A stretch of DNA of 64,000 nucleotides from Larix kaempferi (Eukaryota; Streptophyta; Pinopsida; Pinales; Pinaceae). Below are positions 35,101 to 46,771 of the stretch, piece after piece. A program made the translations under genes and the position numbers. Location: assembly GCA_027924585.1 (NCBI GenBank), contig BSBM01001444.1, forward strand, positions 1,860,001 to 1,924,000, read 5' to 3'. The number at the start of each line of letters is the position of its first letter. The stretch's first letter is position 1. The notes beneath the pieces are model-generated. The model searched no databases. It was not told the DNA's origin and was given only the letters and a program-made list of their open reading frames with translations.

Positions 35101-36597
35101 CTCAGACTATCATCCATAGCTGCTGCAAGGTGTCAAGGTTAATACATGCTTTACAATTTATTCAAATAGCTACTAAAACACAGAGTGATCATAACTGGCG
35201 ATCTAAATCCAAATATATAGTGTCGTTACTTATTATTATTACTCAGACTAGACTTTCAGGACCATACTCACTTCATAGTTGTGATCAATTTGCTAATGAA
35301 GGGTGAAGGCTGAAATAACTGGCTAGGCTAAGGGATGACTTGACTGACTTGACTTTGTGACACTTCAGCAAGGGAAAGGGAATACACACCATAGTATATA
35401 CTGAATGAGCAATAACACAGGGAATGGCGGTGTCTCACAAATGGATGAGTTGTTTAAAGAGGGTTTATTCACCTTCACAGATGCGCACAATCCATAATAC
35501 AAACAAGGCCAGCAATTTTTTAGATATAACATTTAAGTTCCATTGCTTTTTGGGCCTGAGGTTTCCATAGCCTTGATCTATGTGTGTTTACAAACACATT
35601 GCATAGATTTACATTTATTTTTAGGCTTTCTGCTGCAGGTGTGTTTTTAAGGCACTTGTTTACCTGAGCACTTCTAGGTGTGTCATGGACAGCTTGTTTA
35701 CCTAGGTATTTATTTTTCCAAAAGATATAACATTTTATTTTTCATGGCCATTTTCATTTGGCATTTCTTTCATATACAAGATATAGCATTTGATTTTTCC
35801 AGATTTTGTATTGATGGCAGCACTAAAAGTTTCAGGTTTAGCCAACACAACTTTAGTGACTAGGGGGAATCCTCAAGGAACTCCAACTCACCATAGGTAA
35901 GTTTTGTCACCAACTCAGAGCCAAGACACAATAAACAGGGAAGCTCATCCAATACAGAGGCTACAGTGGGGAAAGGTCCTCCATGTCACTAGTCAAGTAG
36001 CAAATCAGGGTGATAATCTAAAAGGTAGGCCACGGATGGATGAAGACAATGAAAAGATGAAACCAACACTAGCAAGCCAAGGTATGGTTGAATGATCACC
36101 TCTATTCTCCCTAAGGAGGGTATACACCAATGAGTATGAATAGTGAACTTCTAAGTCTGAGTAGGGACAATATAATATAAATAATAGGTCAACCAGGTCC
36201 ATGTATCTATATGATCGCCAGATCATGACACTAAGTGCTAAGATATGCTATAAGAATAAGTATAAAAGCAATCTAACCATAACACAATAATATACCTGCT
36301 GAGTCATATACCTGAATGCACATCAACCTGTACCATCATCTGTCCTCTGGAACTGCTGCTGTAACTCTGGGCGCTACTGTCTGCTCTGTACCAATGGTAT
36401 AATGGCTATATCGGGCATCTCTCTGAGTGTCCTGAAACTCAGTCATGGCATGGGGAATATAACTGCTGTCCACAATCTGATAGTGATCCAATATAAATGC
36501 TCATCTCGGCATCTCGAATGCAAGGGAAATGGCTGAATAGTGTACTGGAATGAGAAAAATAATGTATGGTAGCCCGACTACTATATATGTGATAACA
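32122..36597 (-). repeat. Element B 3' LTR (4476 bp)
   Basis: Boundaries TGTTATCACC … GTGATAACA. It shows the same roughly 335-340-bp internal periodicity as A and the solo LTR, for example 'gtgcgactttgcccaagga' at about 32952 and 'gtgcgccttccttggga' at about 33298. The minus-strand TATA-like CCTATTTAAAGG is at 34041-34052. Confidence 0.93.
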
Positions 36598-37082
36598 TCT
36601 GGCTCCGGCTGGGACAAGTGCTCTGCTGAAATGAGCGCTTGAGAACCTCAGAATCTCTGGTCCTCGAACTCTGCTACTCGAATCCACGATCCAGCACTCT
36701 ACCATTTTATTTCCAGCTTTTATTCTTGCAACCTATTTTCTGCATTCACAAACATCTAAACAAAATACCTCATGCCGCATGTGTGGGAAAAATAATAAAA
36801 TCAACTGAAATGAAATCTATTCTATGTCAGAAATATAAATGCATAAAATATAAATGCAGAAAGTAAATTAAACTACTAACATAATTTGCAAAATTTGAGT
36901 TTTATTGTGCAGGAAAAGAAAAAGTGGCGGGTACTCAGTTAAACTAGGAGCTTACAAAGGAGCTTAGAAACTAAGAAGGTGCCAGACTCAATGGCTGAAA
37001 AAGACTAACTACTGCCTAAGTAGGCTTATTTGGTTTCCTACCTACCCTACTCTACCAGGCAATGCAAGCGGAGAGATCCCCA
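36598..37082 (-). other. Element B 3' untranslated region
   Basis: Between the stop of the gag-protease frame and the 3' LTR. The 70 bp next to the LTR match element A, including the minus-strand ggagccaga before the LTR start. No gene is seen. Confidence 0.6.
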
Positions 37083-39083
37083 CTAAGTGGGATCAGGGAT
37101 GTGATCCCTCAAGTCCCTCTGATGGACAGGATATAAAATACGTCGTCCACTACCAGTGGTCAGAAAGCACATGCCATCAATGCATCGCTCTACTGTGAAA
37201 GGTCCAACCCATAAGTCATCAGCTTGTCCCGATCTTATATGCAACAAATGGTTGGGAATGATGACTTGACTTCCTGTATGAAAATAATTTCTATTGACTG
37301 ACTCAGGAATAACTCCAATGTTACGAATAGGCATGGGATGGATTTCAGCAGGGTTTTGCGGTTGAGGTGTGACAATCCTAGAGTTTCTCCTAGAAGAAAT
37401 TGCATCAGTTCTGGGTGGACCACCATCTAAGGAGATAGCAACTGTGCCAACAAGGATTTCTCTAATTTCCCTTCTTGTTTCTTGGATTTCCTCATTTGGC
37501 TCTTCCCCAAGGGGAGACATAATTCTTTTAACAACCTCACCTACAGTCAAGAAGTCTCTACGCTCTTCCAAGGGAGGTGGCTCTCTAAATATGACAGTGT
37601 TATGACTAGAACCTTCCCCTGAAGGAACAGGAATGACCATGTTTTCCAGTCTGGGAGAAAATGACTCAGAATGAAATGTGGAGGAAGTAGGAATGTGAGA
37701 AAGATCATGAGTATGCTGACTAGATGACTCAGATGGTAGGAGGAAACTAGGGATATGCGGATATGTAGATAAAGCATGGCTTTGAGGCTCTGAAGGAGTT
37801 TGAAAAATAGCCAGGTTATTTAAATTATAGTCCCCTTCAGGAGCATCATTAATTAGGGCATCCTCTTCCCAACCTAGAGAGTTATCATGGACTTGAATAA
37901 GGCTACCGTCTAGAGATAAATGAGATAAAGAATCTTCTGTATCGGAATAATAAGTGGCTTCAGGCTCTTCATTTGTTTCAACCCTATTAGATGTTGCAAG
38001 ATTGTTTTCCCATGGGTAAATAGGTGCAAGCCCTTGTCTTTCTCTCTCTCTATTGTGATCGGTCAATGCAAACCACTCCCTAACAGTGAAAGGAATTCTT
38101 TCTCCCCTTCTAATATCATCAAACTCATCTCCATGTATTGGGTTTTCAATGTTCTCCTCATTGTGTGTTCGTTCATGGAGGTTTTCTATTGGGAGGATTT
38201 GTTCCATGCTTTGATCATCAAGCAGACTCTCATTTCTTCCTAGATTTCTTATGCCATCCTCAACCCCTTCAAGTGTGTGATTTCCTATAGCAGGTCTTTG
38301 AATGGTTTCATTGTTTTGTTCGTGATCTTGGGGTTGATTTTCATGTCCTCTCAATTCATCTATTTCCTCAACAACATCATTTCCCACTGTTCTTATTATT
38401 TCAATCATTTGCTTGTCTTCCCAAAAAGAATCAGAATCTTCCATGACCATACACATACTTCGATCAACTTCATACAATTCATCCTCATCTTCAACAAGGT
38501 TAGTTTTGGCATTATTTAACAATTCATCCCCGTATGTGTTTTTTAACCCTTCATCAAAAGACTCAACATGCTCATTATAACAAGGTTCTCTGTTAACCCG
38601 AATCAAAGCTCCATCAGGGTTGGGAACACAAATAAATGATAAATCCATCATAAGGTATCCACCTAGGCCAGCCGCCCATTTTCTAGATAAAAGCATTCCA
38701 TATGCTGGGGGTAAGTCAATGACAACTACATCCATCATAGTAGAAATGTCTGAACATGCGAAAAGATCAGCTCTAAGGTTTTTGATCAACCCATAAGATG
38801 GCACTCGTCGGGAATCTATACCACAGACATTTCCATAAGGTCTAGTCACTTCAAGTCCCATTTCCTTCATAACTTGTAAAGGCATAACATTCATTGCTGC
38901 TCCAGAATCTAACATACAATTATGAAGGAGCATGTTTTGAATGTGTAAGGTAAGGTAAAAGGGAGAGTGACCACCACTTTTTCTTTCATAAATGGCTGAA
39001 TGGATGTTTATTGGTGGATCCTTCTCTGTTTCACTAGGTTGTGTTCCACTAAGCTTTTGGATATGACATGATTCTAGGACCGG
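37083..39083 (-). pseudogene. Element B protease and integrase-like tail, downstream of a nonsense codon
   Basis: In frame with the upstream gag after the TAA at 39084-39086. Residues similar to element A resume at once (PPINIHSAIYERKSGGHSPF). They lead into the retropepsin site LDSGAAMNVMPLQVM near 38905 and the conserved block RPYGNVCGIDSR, LPPAYGMLLSRKW. A long acidic, low-complexity linker follows. The C-terminus has NYFHTGSQVIIPNHLL, LWVGPFTVERC and HQRDLRDHIPDP, like the element A tail and the GPF-type C-terminus of Gypsy integrases. Only the single stop separates it from a full-length protein. No RT or DDE core is present. Confidence 0.82.
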
Positions 39084-40733
39084 TTAAGGAGTTTTCTCTT
39101 GGCCAATACCATTGAAAAAATCCTCTACTTGGCATCTAACAGAGGGCACTTTCATTAACTCAGTGACAGGGATATTACACATTATCTTGCTTAGTTCTTT
39201 CTTCATATCAATCTTGAGATCATAATCATCCATGGCAAGATATTCTTCTTCCTTTTTATCTTCATCAATCTTTTTATGTTTATCAAGGAAAGAAGGCTGG
39301 GAGGTGGTTCCTCGTTTGTAGATTTGATATTTTGGTTGTTCTTTAGGTTTTGGAAGTTCTAAAGCATGACAGGAGGGGTTAAGTTCTTCCACTACATCAT
39401 CTTCTTGCTCATATGGCTCCTCTTCTAAAAGGATTCTCCCAAAGTCTTCGTCATAAGATAAGTCATTTATGAAGTTGATGTTTTCTGGTTGGTCATCATG
39501 GTCAATGGTGTCAGAGGGTATCTCTTCTTCTTCATCACACCAATTGACTTCTTTCTTTTCAGAGTTTTCTGGATACTCAGGTCGTCGCTTATCCCTATCC
39601 CCATCAGGCCTTCTATTATTATTCCAGTAAGGTTTAGGGCCATAAGGATTTCTATGTCTCTCAGGGTCATTCAAACTTGCCACATTCTTAGTTAGGACAG
39701 TTAATTGTTTCATCATTTCTTGCATAACTTCTAAAGTGTCCTTGGATTCCTTTGGCACACTCACGGGTTCCTTTGGTTTTCGGAGTCTAGGGTCAGATCT
39801 GGAAGTGGATGGGTTGAATTGATCGAAAAAGTTTTGTTTCCCCATGGATGCTACATTTTGTTCAGCCATTTTAGCATTTGATTGGGCAGTCTTTAAGTCA
39901 TTTGGGTTTTTATCCTTTAGCTGATAACCAACCCATCCCTCAAAAGCATTCAAGTAGTGAATGACAACTGCTTGATCTTTTGGTCTAATTTCTTCAGGGA
40001 TAACAGCTACAGTTTTGTCAAATCTTATGTTAAACTCATGGACTGTTTCATTTTCTCTTTTCTTGATGTCAAAAAGTTGGTGTAAGAGAAATTTCCCATC
40101 TAACTTTCGGGACCACTCACTGTTTAGCTTGTTGACAAAGTTATCATACCCATCAATGGATGAGGCAGGCAATCTGTCAAACCACTTCCTAACATCTCCT
40201 TCCAAGGATGCCAGGAGACCCCTCATGAAAACATCTTCCTTAGATGCTCCATATGCTTCCATGTGTTCCCATACTTTATCAATGTGGTCTTCAATTGATA
40301 TAGCGGATACTCCATCAAATCTGGGAACCTTTTCAAAATACTTTTCAGGCATGTCATGGGGTGCACCCTGGATTTGGGAAAAGTCTAAAGGAGATGGTTT
40401 TGCCTTTCTTCCAAAAATCCTAGGAGCTTGTGGTGGAGGAACATTCTGGTTTCCCGGGTTTGTTCCGGCCATTGGATTTGGTAAGTTTATGTTTAAGTTT
40501 GAACTAGGAGAGGAGGGAGGAACCGAATTAAACAAAGGAGATCCTGAAGCTCTGCTTGGAGACTCGTTAACCAATTTCCAAAGGAAATTAGATGGTTGTG
40601 CTTTAGGATCTCTTTTACGATATGTAATTGGGGTTCCTTCAACTTGATCTAAGTTTACTTTACTTCTTGTGTTGTAAGGATGTAAATGAGCTCGCTCCTC
40701 AGCGGAGTCACGGTTGGGAGTCGCCAGGTAGAT
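39084..40733 (-). CDS. Element B gag protein (stop-truncated gag-protease)
   Basis: The frame opens at 40733 after an in-frame TAA (40734-40736). The first real ATG is the conserved MAG at 40472, giving about 462 aa, but about 85 codons upstream resemble element A (ATPNRDSAEERAH, HPYNTRSK, NFLWKLVN). A Retrotrans_gag-type capsid domain follows (KYFEKVPRFDGV, WFDRLPASSIDGY, LLHQLFDIKKRENE), then a charged linker. The frame ends ...IGQEKTP and TAA at 39084. The stop may abolish the protease or give mostly gag; read-through cannot be judged from sequence. Confidence 0.8.
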   Translation of the reverse strand: MYLATPNRDSAEERAHLHPYNTRSKVNLDQVEGTPITYRKRDPKAQPSNFLWKLVNESPSRASGSPLFNSVPPSSPSSNLNINLPNPMAGTNPGNQNVPPPQAPRIFGRKAKPSPLDFSQIQGAPHDMPEKYFEKVPRFDGVSAISIEDHIDKVWEHMEAYGASKEDVFMRGLLASLEGDVRKWFDRLPASSIDGYDNFVNKLNSEWSRKLDGKFLLHQLFDIKKRENETVHEFNIRFDKTVAVIPEEIRPKDQAVVIHYLNAFEGWVGYQLKDKNPNDLKTAQSNAKMAEQNVASMGKQNFFDQFNPSTSRSDPRLRKPKEPVSVPKESKDTLEVMQEMMKQLTVLTKNVASLNDPERHRNPYGPKPYWNNNRRPDGDRDKRRPEYPENSEKKEVNWCDEEEEIPSDTIDHDDQPENINFINDLSYDEDFGRILLEEEPYEQEDDVVEELNPSCHALELPKPKEQPKYQIYKRGTTSQPSFLDKHKKIDEDKKEEEYLAMDDYDLKIDMKKELSKIMCNIPVTELMKVPSVRCQVEDFFNGIGQEKTP

Positions 40734-40797
40734 TTAACTCTTCTACCAAGATACGTGTCGTTTGTATATGCGGGAAGGACTAGGGCAAGCTATTGCC

Positions 40798-40999
40798 TCC
40801 CCGGCAACGGCGCCAAAATGTTAGGCAAAGAGAAAGGGGAGGAGAGCTTTAGCAAAAATAATATATCGAACCAGGGTAAGCCTATGCCTTCCCCGGCAAC
40901 GGCGCCAAAATGTTAGGCAAAGAGAAAGGGGAGGAGAGCTTTAACAAAAATAATATGTCGAACCAAGGTAAGCCTATGCCTTCCCCGGCAACGGCGCCA
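40798..40999 (-). repeat. Three tandem primer-binding-site units (92-bp period) in element B
   Basis: The exact tRNA-Asp primer site TGGCGCCGTTGCCGGGGA (minus strand) occurs at 40798-40815, 40890-40907 and 40982-40999. The unit is 92 bp. The two internal copies are followed by tgttaggcaaagagaaag, which begins like the LTR (TGTTA) but then differs. Only the copy at 40982-40999 abuts the LTR at 41003. Confidence 0.92.
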
Positions 41000-41002
41000 A
41001 AA

Positions 41003-44000
41003 TGTTATCACCTAAGATGTAGTTGCCCCTATGGATATATCCAGTCATGAATGGCAATAGGGAAGGGCAACTCAAAGGTGCAACCACGATCACCTCGACC
41101 TCCAATATGTTTGGTTGTCACGCCAGTCGAGGCAACCTTCGCTTTATGTTGTCTAGCCCAGACAACAAAGGGGGAGACCCGATCTACTCCCGACAGGAGA
41201 GATCAAAACCAAGACACCAAATCAAGGTATTTCTAAGTGAAGTTAGGTGTATGGTTTATCCTAGACCTAAGGATGAAGTCACAAGCCAAGTGAGGGGTTC
41301 AATAGTTAAATGTAAGAGTGACTTATGATGTTGGTAGTGAGATCTAGGGCTAGTGTACTAGTTCAATGTCAAAAGATCCACTGCCTTGGGAACCGTGTCC
41401 AATGCAGGATGGTTAAGGTTTGTATTGGGGCTAACTAGTACAAGTGACAAGTTTGACCAAAGTTCATGATAGCTTCAAGGGTATAGTTCACCATGCAAAA
41501 GTCAAACCACAAGTCAATCCAACATTCTAGGAAAGTTGAGTTAACTTGGAGAGAGGCCAGTGCCTTGGGAATTGGGAAGTGGAGTCAAAGTAGGGTTGAC
41601 TTGAGGTTTAGGACTCCTAGTACTTGGGACAAGTGGACAATACAGTTCTTGATGGATGAATGTGTCTAGATCTAGGTTTGACCCAAGTGGACCACAATCC
41701 CTAAAAACAAGGAATGCAGTCCCCAAGGCAAGATTTGACAAAGTGACAGTCTAGACCTAGGTTTTGACTTATTCCGGTTCCGGATCCGCAAGAATCTCAA
41801 GTACCCAGTTCCTCGAAGTGAGTGAACTCACTTCTCCAAGGTGGTGCGACTTTGCCCAAGGAGGCCTAAAAGTGGGATTAGGTAGGTCAAATCAAGTCGG
41901 ATGGCATCCAAATTTTAGATCCGGGTAGATCAGTCAAGTAGGGGTATGGATCTATAATTTCGTGGCAATCCACCGGTTAGATCTTTGTAGATCTGAGTTT
42001 AAGTGTTCCAAGTGGTCCAAAATGGGGATTAAATCCCTTAAAATGTGGAATGGGGCCCACAAGGTGTATTTCAAGAAAGGGACAACCTGGGTGTATGTTA
42101 TTTGATGTGTAGATGTCAAATTAAGTGGAATCTCAAACACCCATCGCTTAGATCTAGGTCAACCTGCTCAAATGGTGAAGTGCGCCTTCCTTGGGAGAAG
42201 CTAGGTTGGCTTGGGAGATGGGTCAAACGGAAGCCAATCCTCACCAAACTATAGATCCGGGATGCCGTGGATGCTATAGAGGTGGGTTTTCAGTATCATA
42301 CCCAACAACCCACTAGATCTCAGTAGATCTAAGAAAATGCAAAATTGGGGTTTTGATTAATTAGGGTTTTAAGTGTTTTTTGACAATTGGATAGACTATG
42401 GAGATAGAACTTACCTTGAGATCATACCTGAATGATGTGGTTGAGATGCCTTGATGTTGAGGAAGATTCCCGCAGAGATCAAATGAGAGATTGTTGATTT
42501 GCTTGCCAATTTGATGCCCTAGTCCACAAGTGCGCCTTCCTCTACCTGTCAAACCAAGGAATAAAATTCAATCAGTAAGATCAAGTATGGAAGAAATACA
42601 AGAGAAATGCAAATAGTAACATGAAATAGAAGGTCCTGGGACAGTAATACTCCCTGTTACCAACGAAGAGCTCCAAAGAAGAAGTAGGGAGAGTCTTCCC
42701 CTACCAATACCTCCTCCTTCAAGCAAATCGGCCTCCACCTGTAGATGCAAAAATCGTGGTACAATAGATATGGCAAACAAGATCTCCAATAACTCAGTGC
42801 AAAGGAAGAACCAACGAACGAACACCAAAAACATTCACCACAACATTGGAGATAGATGCAATAATAATTTTCTATTCCAATAATCCAGAGCCAAAAGTCC
42901 CTTTACAATGAGAGGCTCTCTCCTTTAAATAGGAAGGAGAGGCACCAAAACCCTAACCACTTTTTGAATGAGTGGCTAAGATTAAAAGATACAAATGTCT
43001 AATCAATGGTTGAGATGAGCTCAACAATAAAGTACATGGATCACACATAAAATATAACATAAGTGGACAAAGTCGCCCTAGGAGAGGGGAATCCCACCAA
43101 ATCATGATGACAAAATATCATAAGAGGCTCATGGTGGGTCCAAGGGATAATTTTATCCCTCCTTGGTCAATCCCCATGGCACAATAACCAATAAATAATC
43201 ATGAATATGCCAAATCGTGCCTCCAAGGTGAAGTCGTGGTCCTCAAAAGACCTCAAAAATCCACAGAAAGTGCCATAAGTGATGGATGCGGGCCCCGATG
43301 AAGCTGAAACTGCAAGGGGAGGTGTGGAAGGTCCCGATCTATCATCACTGATCATCCCATGCCATAATTTTGCCTCAGTAGCCCAAATCGATTTCCTCAA
43401 TAGCCATTTCTACCAATCCTGAAATGCCTCGGGAAACGTGAAACTGCCCAAACTGCCTCCTGGAGTGATGGCGCTGTCAAGGTGAGGGTGCCAATGTGTC
43501 CGGGAGGGGGGTAATATGGTAAAAACAAGTGGCTGGACCACCCCCTCCATCATCAGCGCCCTAGGTCAACTGGATAAAAGTTATCTCTGCTCCGACAGGG
43601 CCTCCAACAGGCCAAAACTGCACTAGGACAGCCTACTGAGGCTAAATCATCACTGAAAGTGCCCGGAATTGACAACAAACTGTCTCATTGGACTCAGAAA
43701 GTCCAAATCCATCCAAGATGTGTACTCATACACCATATGAATCTCTGCATGATCAAAATAAATATCCAATGTACCGGAACAAGGCCAATAATAATGATCT
43801 GTAAATGACCAAACACTGCTGTATCCCAAGAATCATCATCATAACCCTGTAGCTGCTGCATAGAATCATCCTGTATGTGTACATGGACCATATATCATCT
43901 ATCCATATCATCATAAGGTCCAACATCTCATGTCTCATGGTCCTCCATGGTCAAACTAGGTCTAACCAAGACCAAATACAACTCAGACTATCATCCATAG

Positions 44001-45478
44001 CTGCTGCAAGGTGTCAAGGTTAATACATGCTTTACAATTTATTCAAATAGCTACTAAAACACAGAGTGATCATAACTGGCGATCTAAATCCAAATATATA
44101 GTGTCGTTACTTATTATTATTACTCAGACTAGACTTTCAGGACCATACTCACTTAATAGTTGTGATCAATTTGCTAGTGAAGGGTGAAGGCTGAAATAAC
44201 TGGCTAGGCTAAGGGATGAATTGACTGACTTGACTTTGTGACACTTCAGCAAGGGAAAGGGAATACACACCATAGTATATACTGAATGAGCAATAACACA
44301 GGGAATGGCGGTGTCTCACAAATGGATGAGTTGTTTAAAGAGGGTTTATTCACCTTCACAGATGCGCACAATCCATAATACAAACAAGGCCAGCAATTTT
44401 TTAGATATAACATTTAAGTTCCATTGCTTTTTGGGCCTGAGGTTTCCATAGCCTTGATCTATGTGTGTTTACAAACACATTGCATAGATTTACATTTATT
44501 TTTAGGCTTTCTGCTGCAGGTGTGTTTTTAAGGCACTTGTTTACCTGAGCACTTCTAGGTGTGTCATGGACAGCTTGTTTACCTAGGTATTTATTTTTCC
44601 AAAAGATATAACATTTTATTTTTCATGGCCATTTTCATTTGGCATTTCTTTCATATACAAGATATAGCATTTGATTTTTCCAGATTTTGTATTGATGGCA
44701 GCACTAAAAGTTTCAGGTTTAGCCAACACAACTTTAGTGACTAGGGGGAATCCTCAAGGAAATCGAACTCACCATAGGTAAGTTTTGTCACCAACTCAGA
44801 GCCGAGACACAATAAACAGGGAAGCTCATCCAATACAGAGGCTACAGTGGGGAAAGGTCCTCCATGTCACTAGTCAAGTAGCAAATCAGGGTGATAATCT
44901 AAAAGGTAGGCCACGGATGGATGAAGACAATGAAAAGATGAAACCAACACTAGCAAGCCAAGGTATGGTTGAATGATCACCTCTATTCTCCCTAAGGAGG
45001 GTATACACCAATGAGTATGAATAGTGAACTTCTAAGTCTGAGTAGGGACAATATAATATAAATAATAGGTCAACCAGGTCCATGTATCTATATGATCGCC
45101 AGATCATGACACTAAGTGCTAAGATATGCTATAAGAATAAGTATAAAAGCAATCTAACCATAACACAATAATATACCTGCTGAGTCATATACCTGAATGC
45201 ACATCAACCTGTACCATCATCTGTCCTCTGGAACTGCTGCTGTAACTCTGGGCGCTACTGTCTGCTCTGTACCAATGGTATAATGGCTATATCGGGCATC
45301 TCTCTGAGTGTCCTGAAACTCAGTCATGGCATGGGGAATATAACTGCTGTCCACAATCTGATAGTGATCCAATATAAATGCTCATCTCGGCATCTCGAAT
45401 GCAAGGGAACTGGCTGAATAGTGTACTGGAATGAGAAAAATAATGTATGGTAGCCCGGCTACTATATATGTGATAACA
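41003..45478 (-). repeat. Element B 5' LTR (4476 bp)
   Basis: Same length as the 3' LTR and almost identical. The adjoining primer site marks it as the 5' copy. The minus-strand TATA-like CCTATTTAAAGG at 42922-42933 is the expected promoter. Confidence 0.93.
42922..42933 (-). promoter_or_regulatory. TATA box of element B 5' LTR
   Basis: CCTATTTAAAGG on the minus strand, conserved at the same place in the solo LTR (14416-14427), in the 3' LTR (34041-34052) and, on the plus strand, in the truncated LTR (near 52662-52673). Confidence 0.5.
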
Positions 45479-45483
45479 GTGCC

Positions 45484-45698
45484 ATTACCATCAGTTGCAC
45501 TTATTACACTTAGTTAGACTCAGTTTGACACCTGGTTGATAGTGACTTGTGCATTGATGACCACCACTGATTGATGATGAGGACTCCTAGTTGGAGCCAA
45601 GCTATGCCATGCAGTATATTCGAATGACCTCCTTGACTAATTTGAATTGCTCATTCATTGTGACAGTATTGTATTGTAATTCTACTATTCTGGATTAT
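45484..45698 (+). repeat. Copia-2 5' LTR, second part (3' end missing)
   Basis: Resumes the LTR after element B and matches 58809-59023. Homology stops at ggattat (45698), where the fold-back element begins. The last 102 bases of the intact LTR (59024-59125) and the expected TGGTATCAGAGC primer site are not found after it. Confidence 0.8.
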
Positions 45699-46020
45699 CA
45701 CTAGTACGAAATGAGAGATAAGTGACAAAAAAAGACCAAAATCCGCATATAAATGACCACTTTTGAGTTGGTGACCACTGGTAGCAAATTAGTGGCCATG
45801 TATCACGCGACCAAAAATGTGGTCATATTTAGCTTGGTCATTTATAGCTTATCTTGTGGTCATATATTTGGTCATTAATTGTCACAATCAATGACGAAAT
45901 TTATGACCACATTTTTTGTCACATGATAAATGACCGCTAATTTGCTACTAGCGATTGCCAACTCAAAAGTGGTAATTTATATGCATATTTTGGTCACTTA
46001 TCTCTCATGTTGTACTGGTG
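45699..46020. mobile_element. CACTA-like fold-back element (non-autonomous)
   Basis: 322 bp with long inverted arms. The left end is CACTAGTACgAAATGAGAGA and the right end TCTCTCATgTTGTACtGGTG is its imperfect reverse complement. The two arms (about 130 bp each) pair along most of their length. GTGACC/GGTCAT motifs recur in both arms, like CACTA subterminal repeats. The ends fit CACTA termini, but I cannot see a 3-bp duplication. A partial extra arm-like copy follows (46021-46075). Confidence 0.6.
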
Positions 46021-46089
46021 GTCATTTATATTCAAATTTTGGTCATTTTTTTAGTCATTTACCTCTTTTAAGTGGTTTCAGAATATAGA

Positions 46090-46161
46090 TAGGGCACGGC
46101 GGAATCGAACCACCAACCTCCTGCCTATAAGGCAGATGCTCTACCATTGAGCTAGCACCCT
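46090..46161 (-). tRNA. tRNA-Ile(UAU)-like gene, possibly a pseudogene
   Basis: Read on the minus strand this is a full 72-nt cloverleaf starting agggtgctagctcaatgg. It has a 7-bp acceptor stem with two G-U pairs, a D arm and a 5-bp anticodon stem. The loop cttatag gives anticodon UAU. The T arm has ggttcgattcc, a perfect B box; tagctcaatgg fits an A box. The discriminator base is A and there is no intron. No run of four or more T follows within 30 bases, so a normal Pol III terminator is lacking. It may be a decayed or transposed copy. Confidence 0.7.
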
Positions 46162-46259
46162 TAAATAGAATTCCTTATGGATTGATGGAATGTCCTATGC
46201 TGCTCTATTCGTTCCATGATGTCCCAGTATCATATTACAGCTCCAACATACTCTTCTAA

Positions 46260-46553
46260 ACTGTTAAATATATATCATCTGAAACCTTTATTTATAAATT
46301 GTTTCATCCTATGTTTTTCCCTTTTTTCTTTTCTTTTTTTCCAATATATTTTCCTTGTTTTACTTTTTGTCATTTGAATGTTTTGATTGTCTTTCTTGTG
46401 CTATTTTAACTGTTAAATATATATCATCTGAAACATTTATTTATAAACTGTTTCATTCTATGTTTTTCCATTTTTTCTTTTCTTTTTTTCCAATATATTT
46501 TCCTTGTTTTGCTTTTTGTCATTTGAATGTTTTGATCATCTTTCTTGTGCTAT
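46260..46553. repeat. 147-bp tandem duplication, T-rich
   Basis: Two units beginning ctgttaaatatatatcatctg and ending cttgtgctatttta, about 46260-46406 and 46407-46553, differing at a few bases. The surrounding 46162-46650 has no other recognisable feature. Confidence 0.9.
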
Positions 46554-46662
46554 TTTATCCACGGAATGCATGCAATACATGCTAGTCTAGTTTAAATTGG
46601 TTGCATAATGCACAAAGAGGGAAAGAAAGTTAGAAAAAGATATAGTCACAGAGAAAGAAAGA

Positions 46663-46771
46663 GACCAAAAACATCTCGCCCATAGTGCCACCACTGGCCC
46701 TTCCATAGAAGGAAGAGAAAGAATGTCAAGATGAAAACAACTGCTCCAAGGCCACCAATCAGAACTCCAAT
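46663..46771 (-). pseudogene. Receptor-like kinase transmembrane segment fragment
   Basis: On the minus strand the frame gives IGVLIGGLGAVVFILTFF then LFLLWKGQWWHYGRDVFG. This is a classic single-pass membrane helix with a following basic/aromatic stop-transfer, as in plant LRR receptor-like kinases. A TAA lies two codons before it. No kinase domain follows to the left. Together with the LRR pieces at 47579-48569 on the same strand, this looks like a truncated gene copy with intron-like spacers. Confidence 0.55.

Larger units (their letters stand above)
32122..45478 (-). mobile_element. Element B: complete giant-LTR Gypsy-type element lacking RT
   Basis: 13,357 bp on the minus strand. Two LTRs of exactly 4476 bp (32122-36597, 41003-45478) flank a 4405-bp internal region. 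The target duplication is GTGCC (32117-32121 and 45479-45483) inside the Copia-2 5' LTR; the uninterrupted LTR at 58804-58808 has one GTGCC. The internal region encodes gag-protease with one nonsense codon and the same integrase-like tail as element A, without RT, RNase H or integrase core. The primer site is present three times in tandem. By eye I count about 14 LTR differences, so insertion is recent, slightly older than A. Confidence 0.93.

Noticed and set aside
45699-46020. Taking the end of LTR homology at 45698 as the true LTR end
   Set aside because: The right copy continues to 59125, where a TG…CA boundary and the CTCAA duplication agree with the hAT frame; the left copy is truncated by the fold-back.
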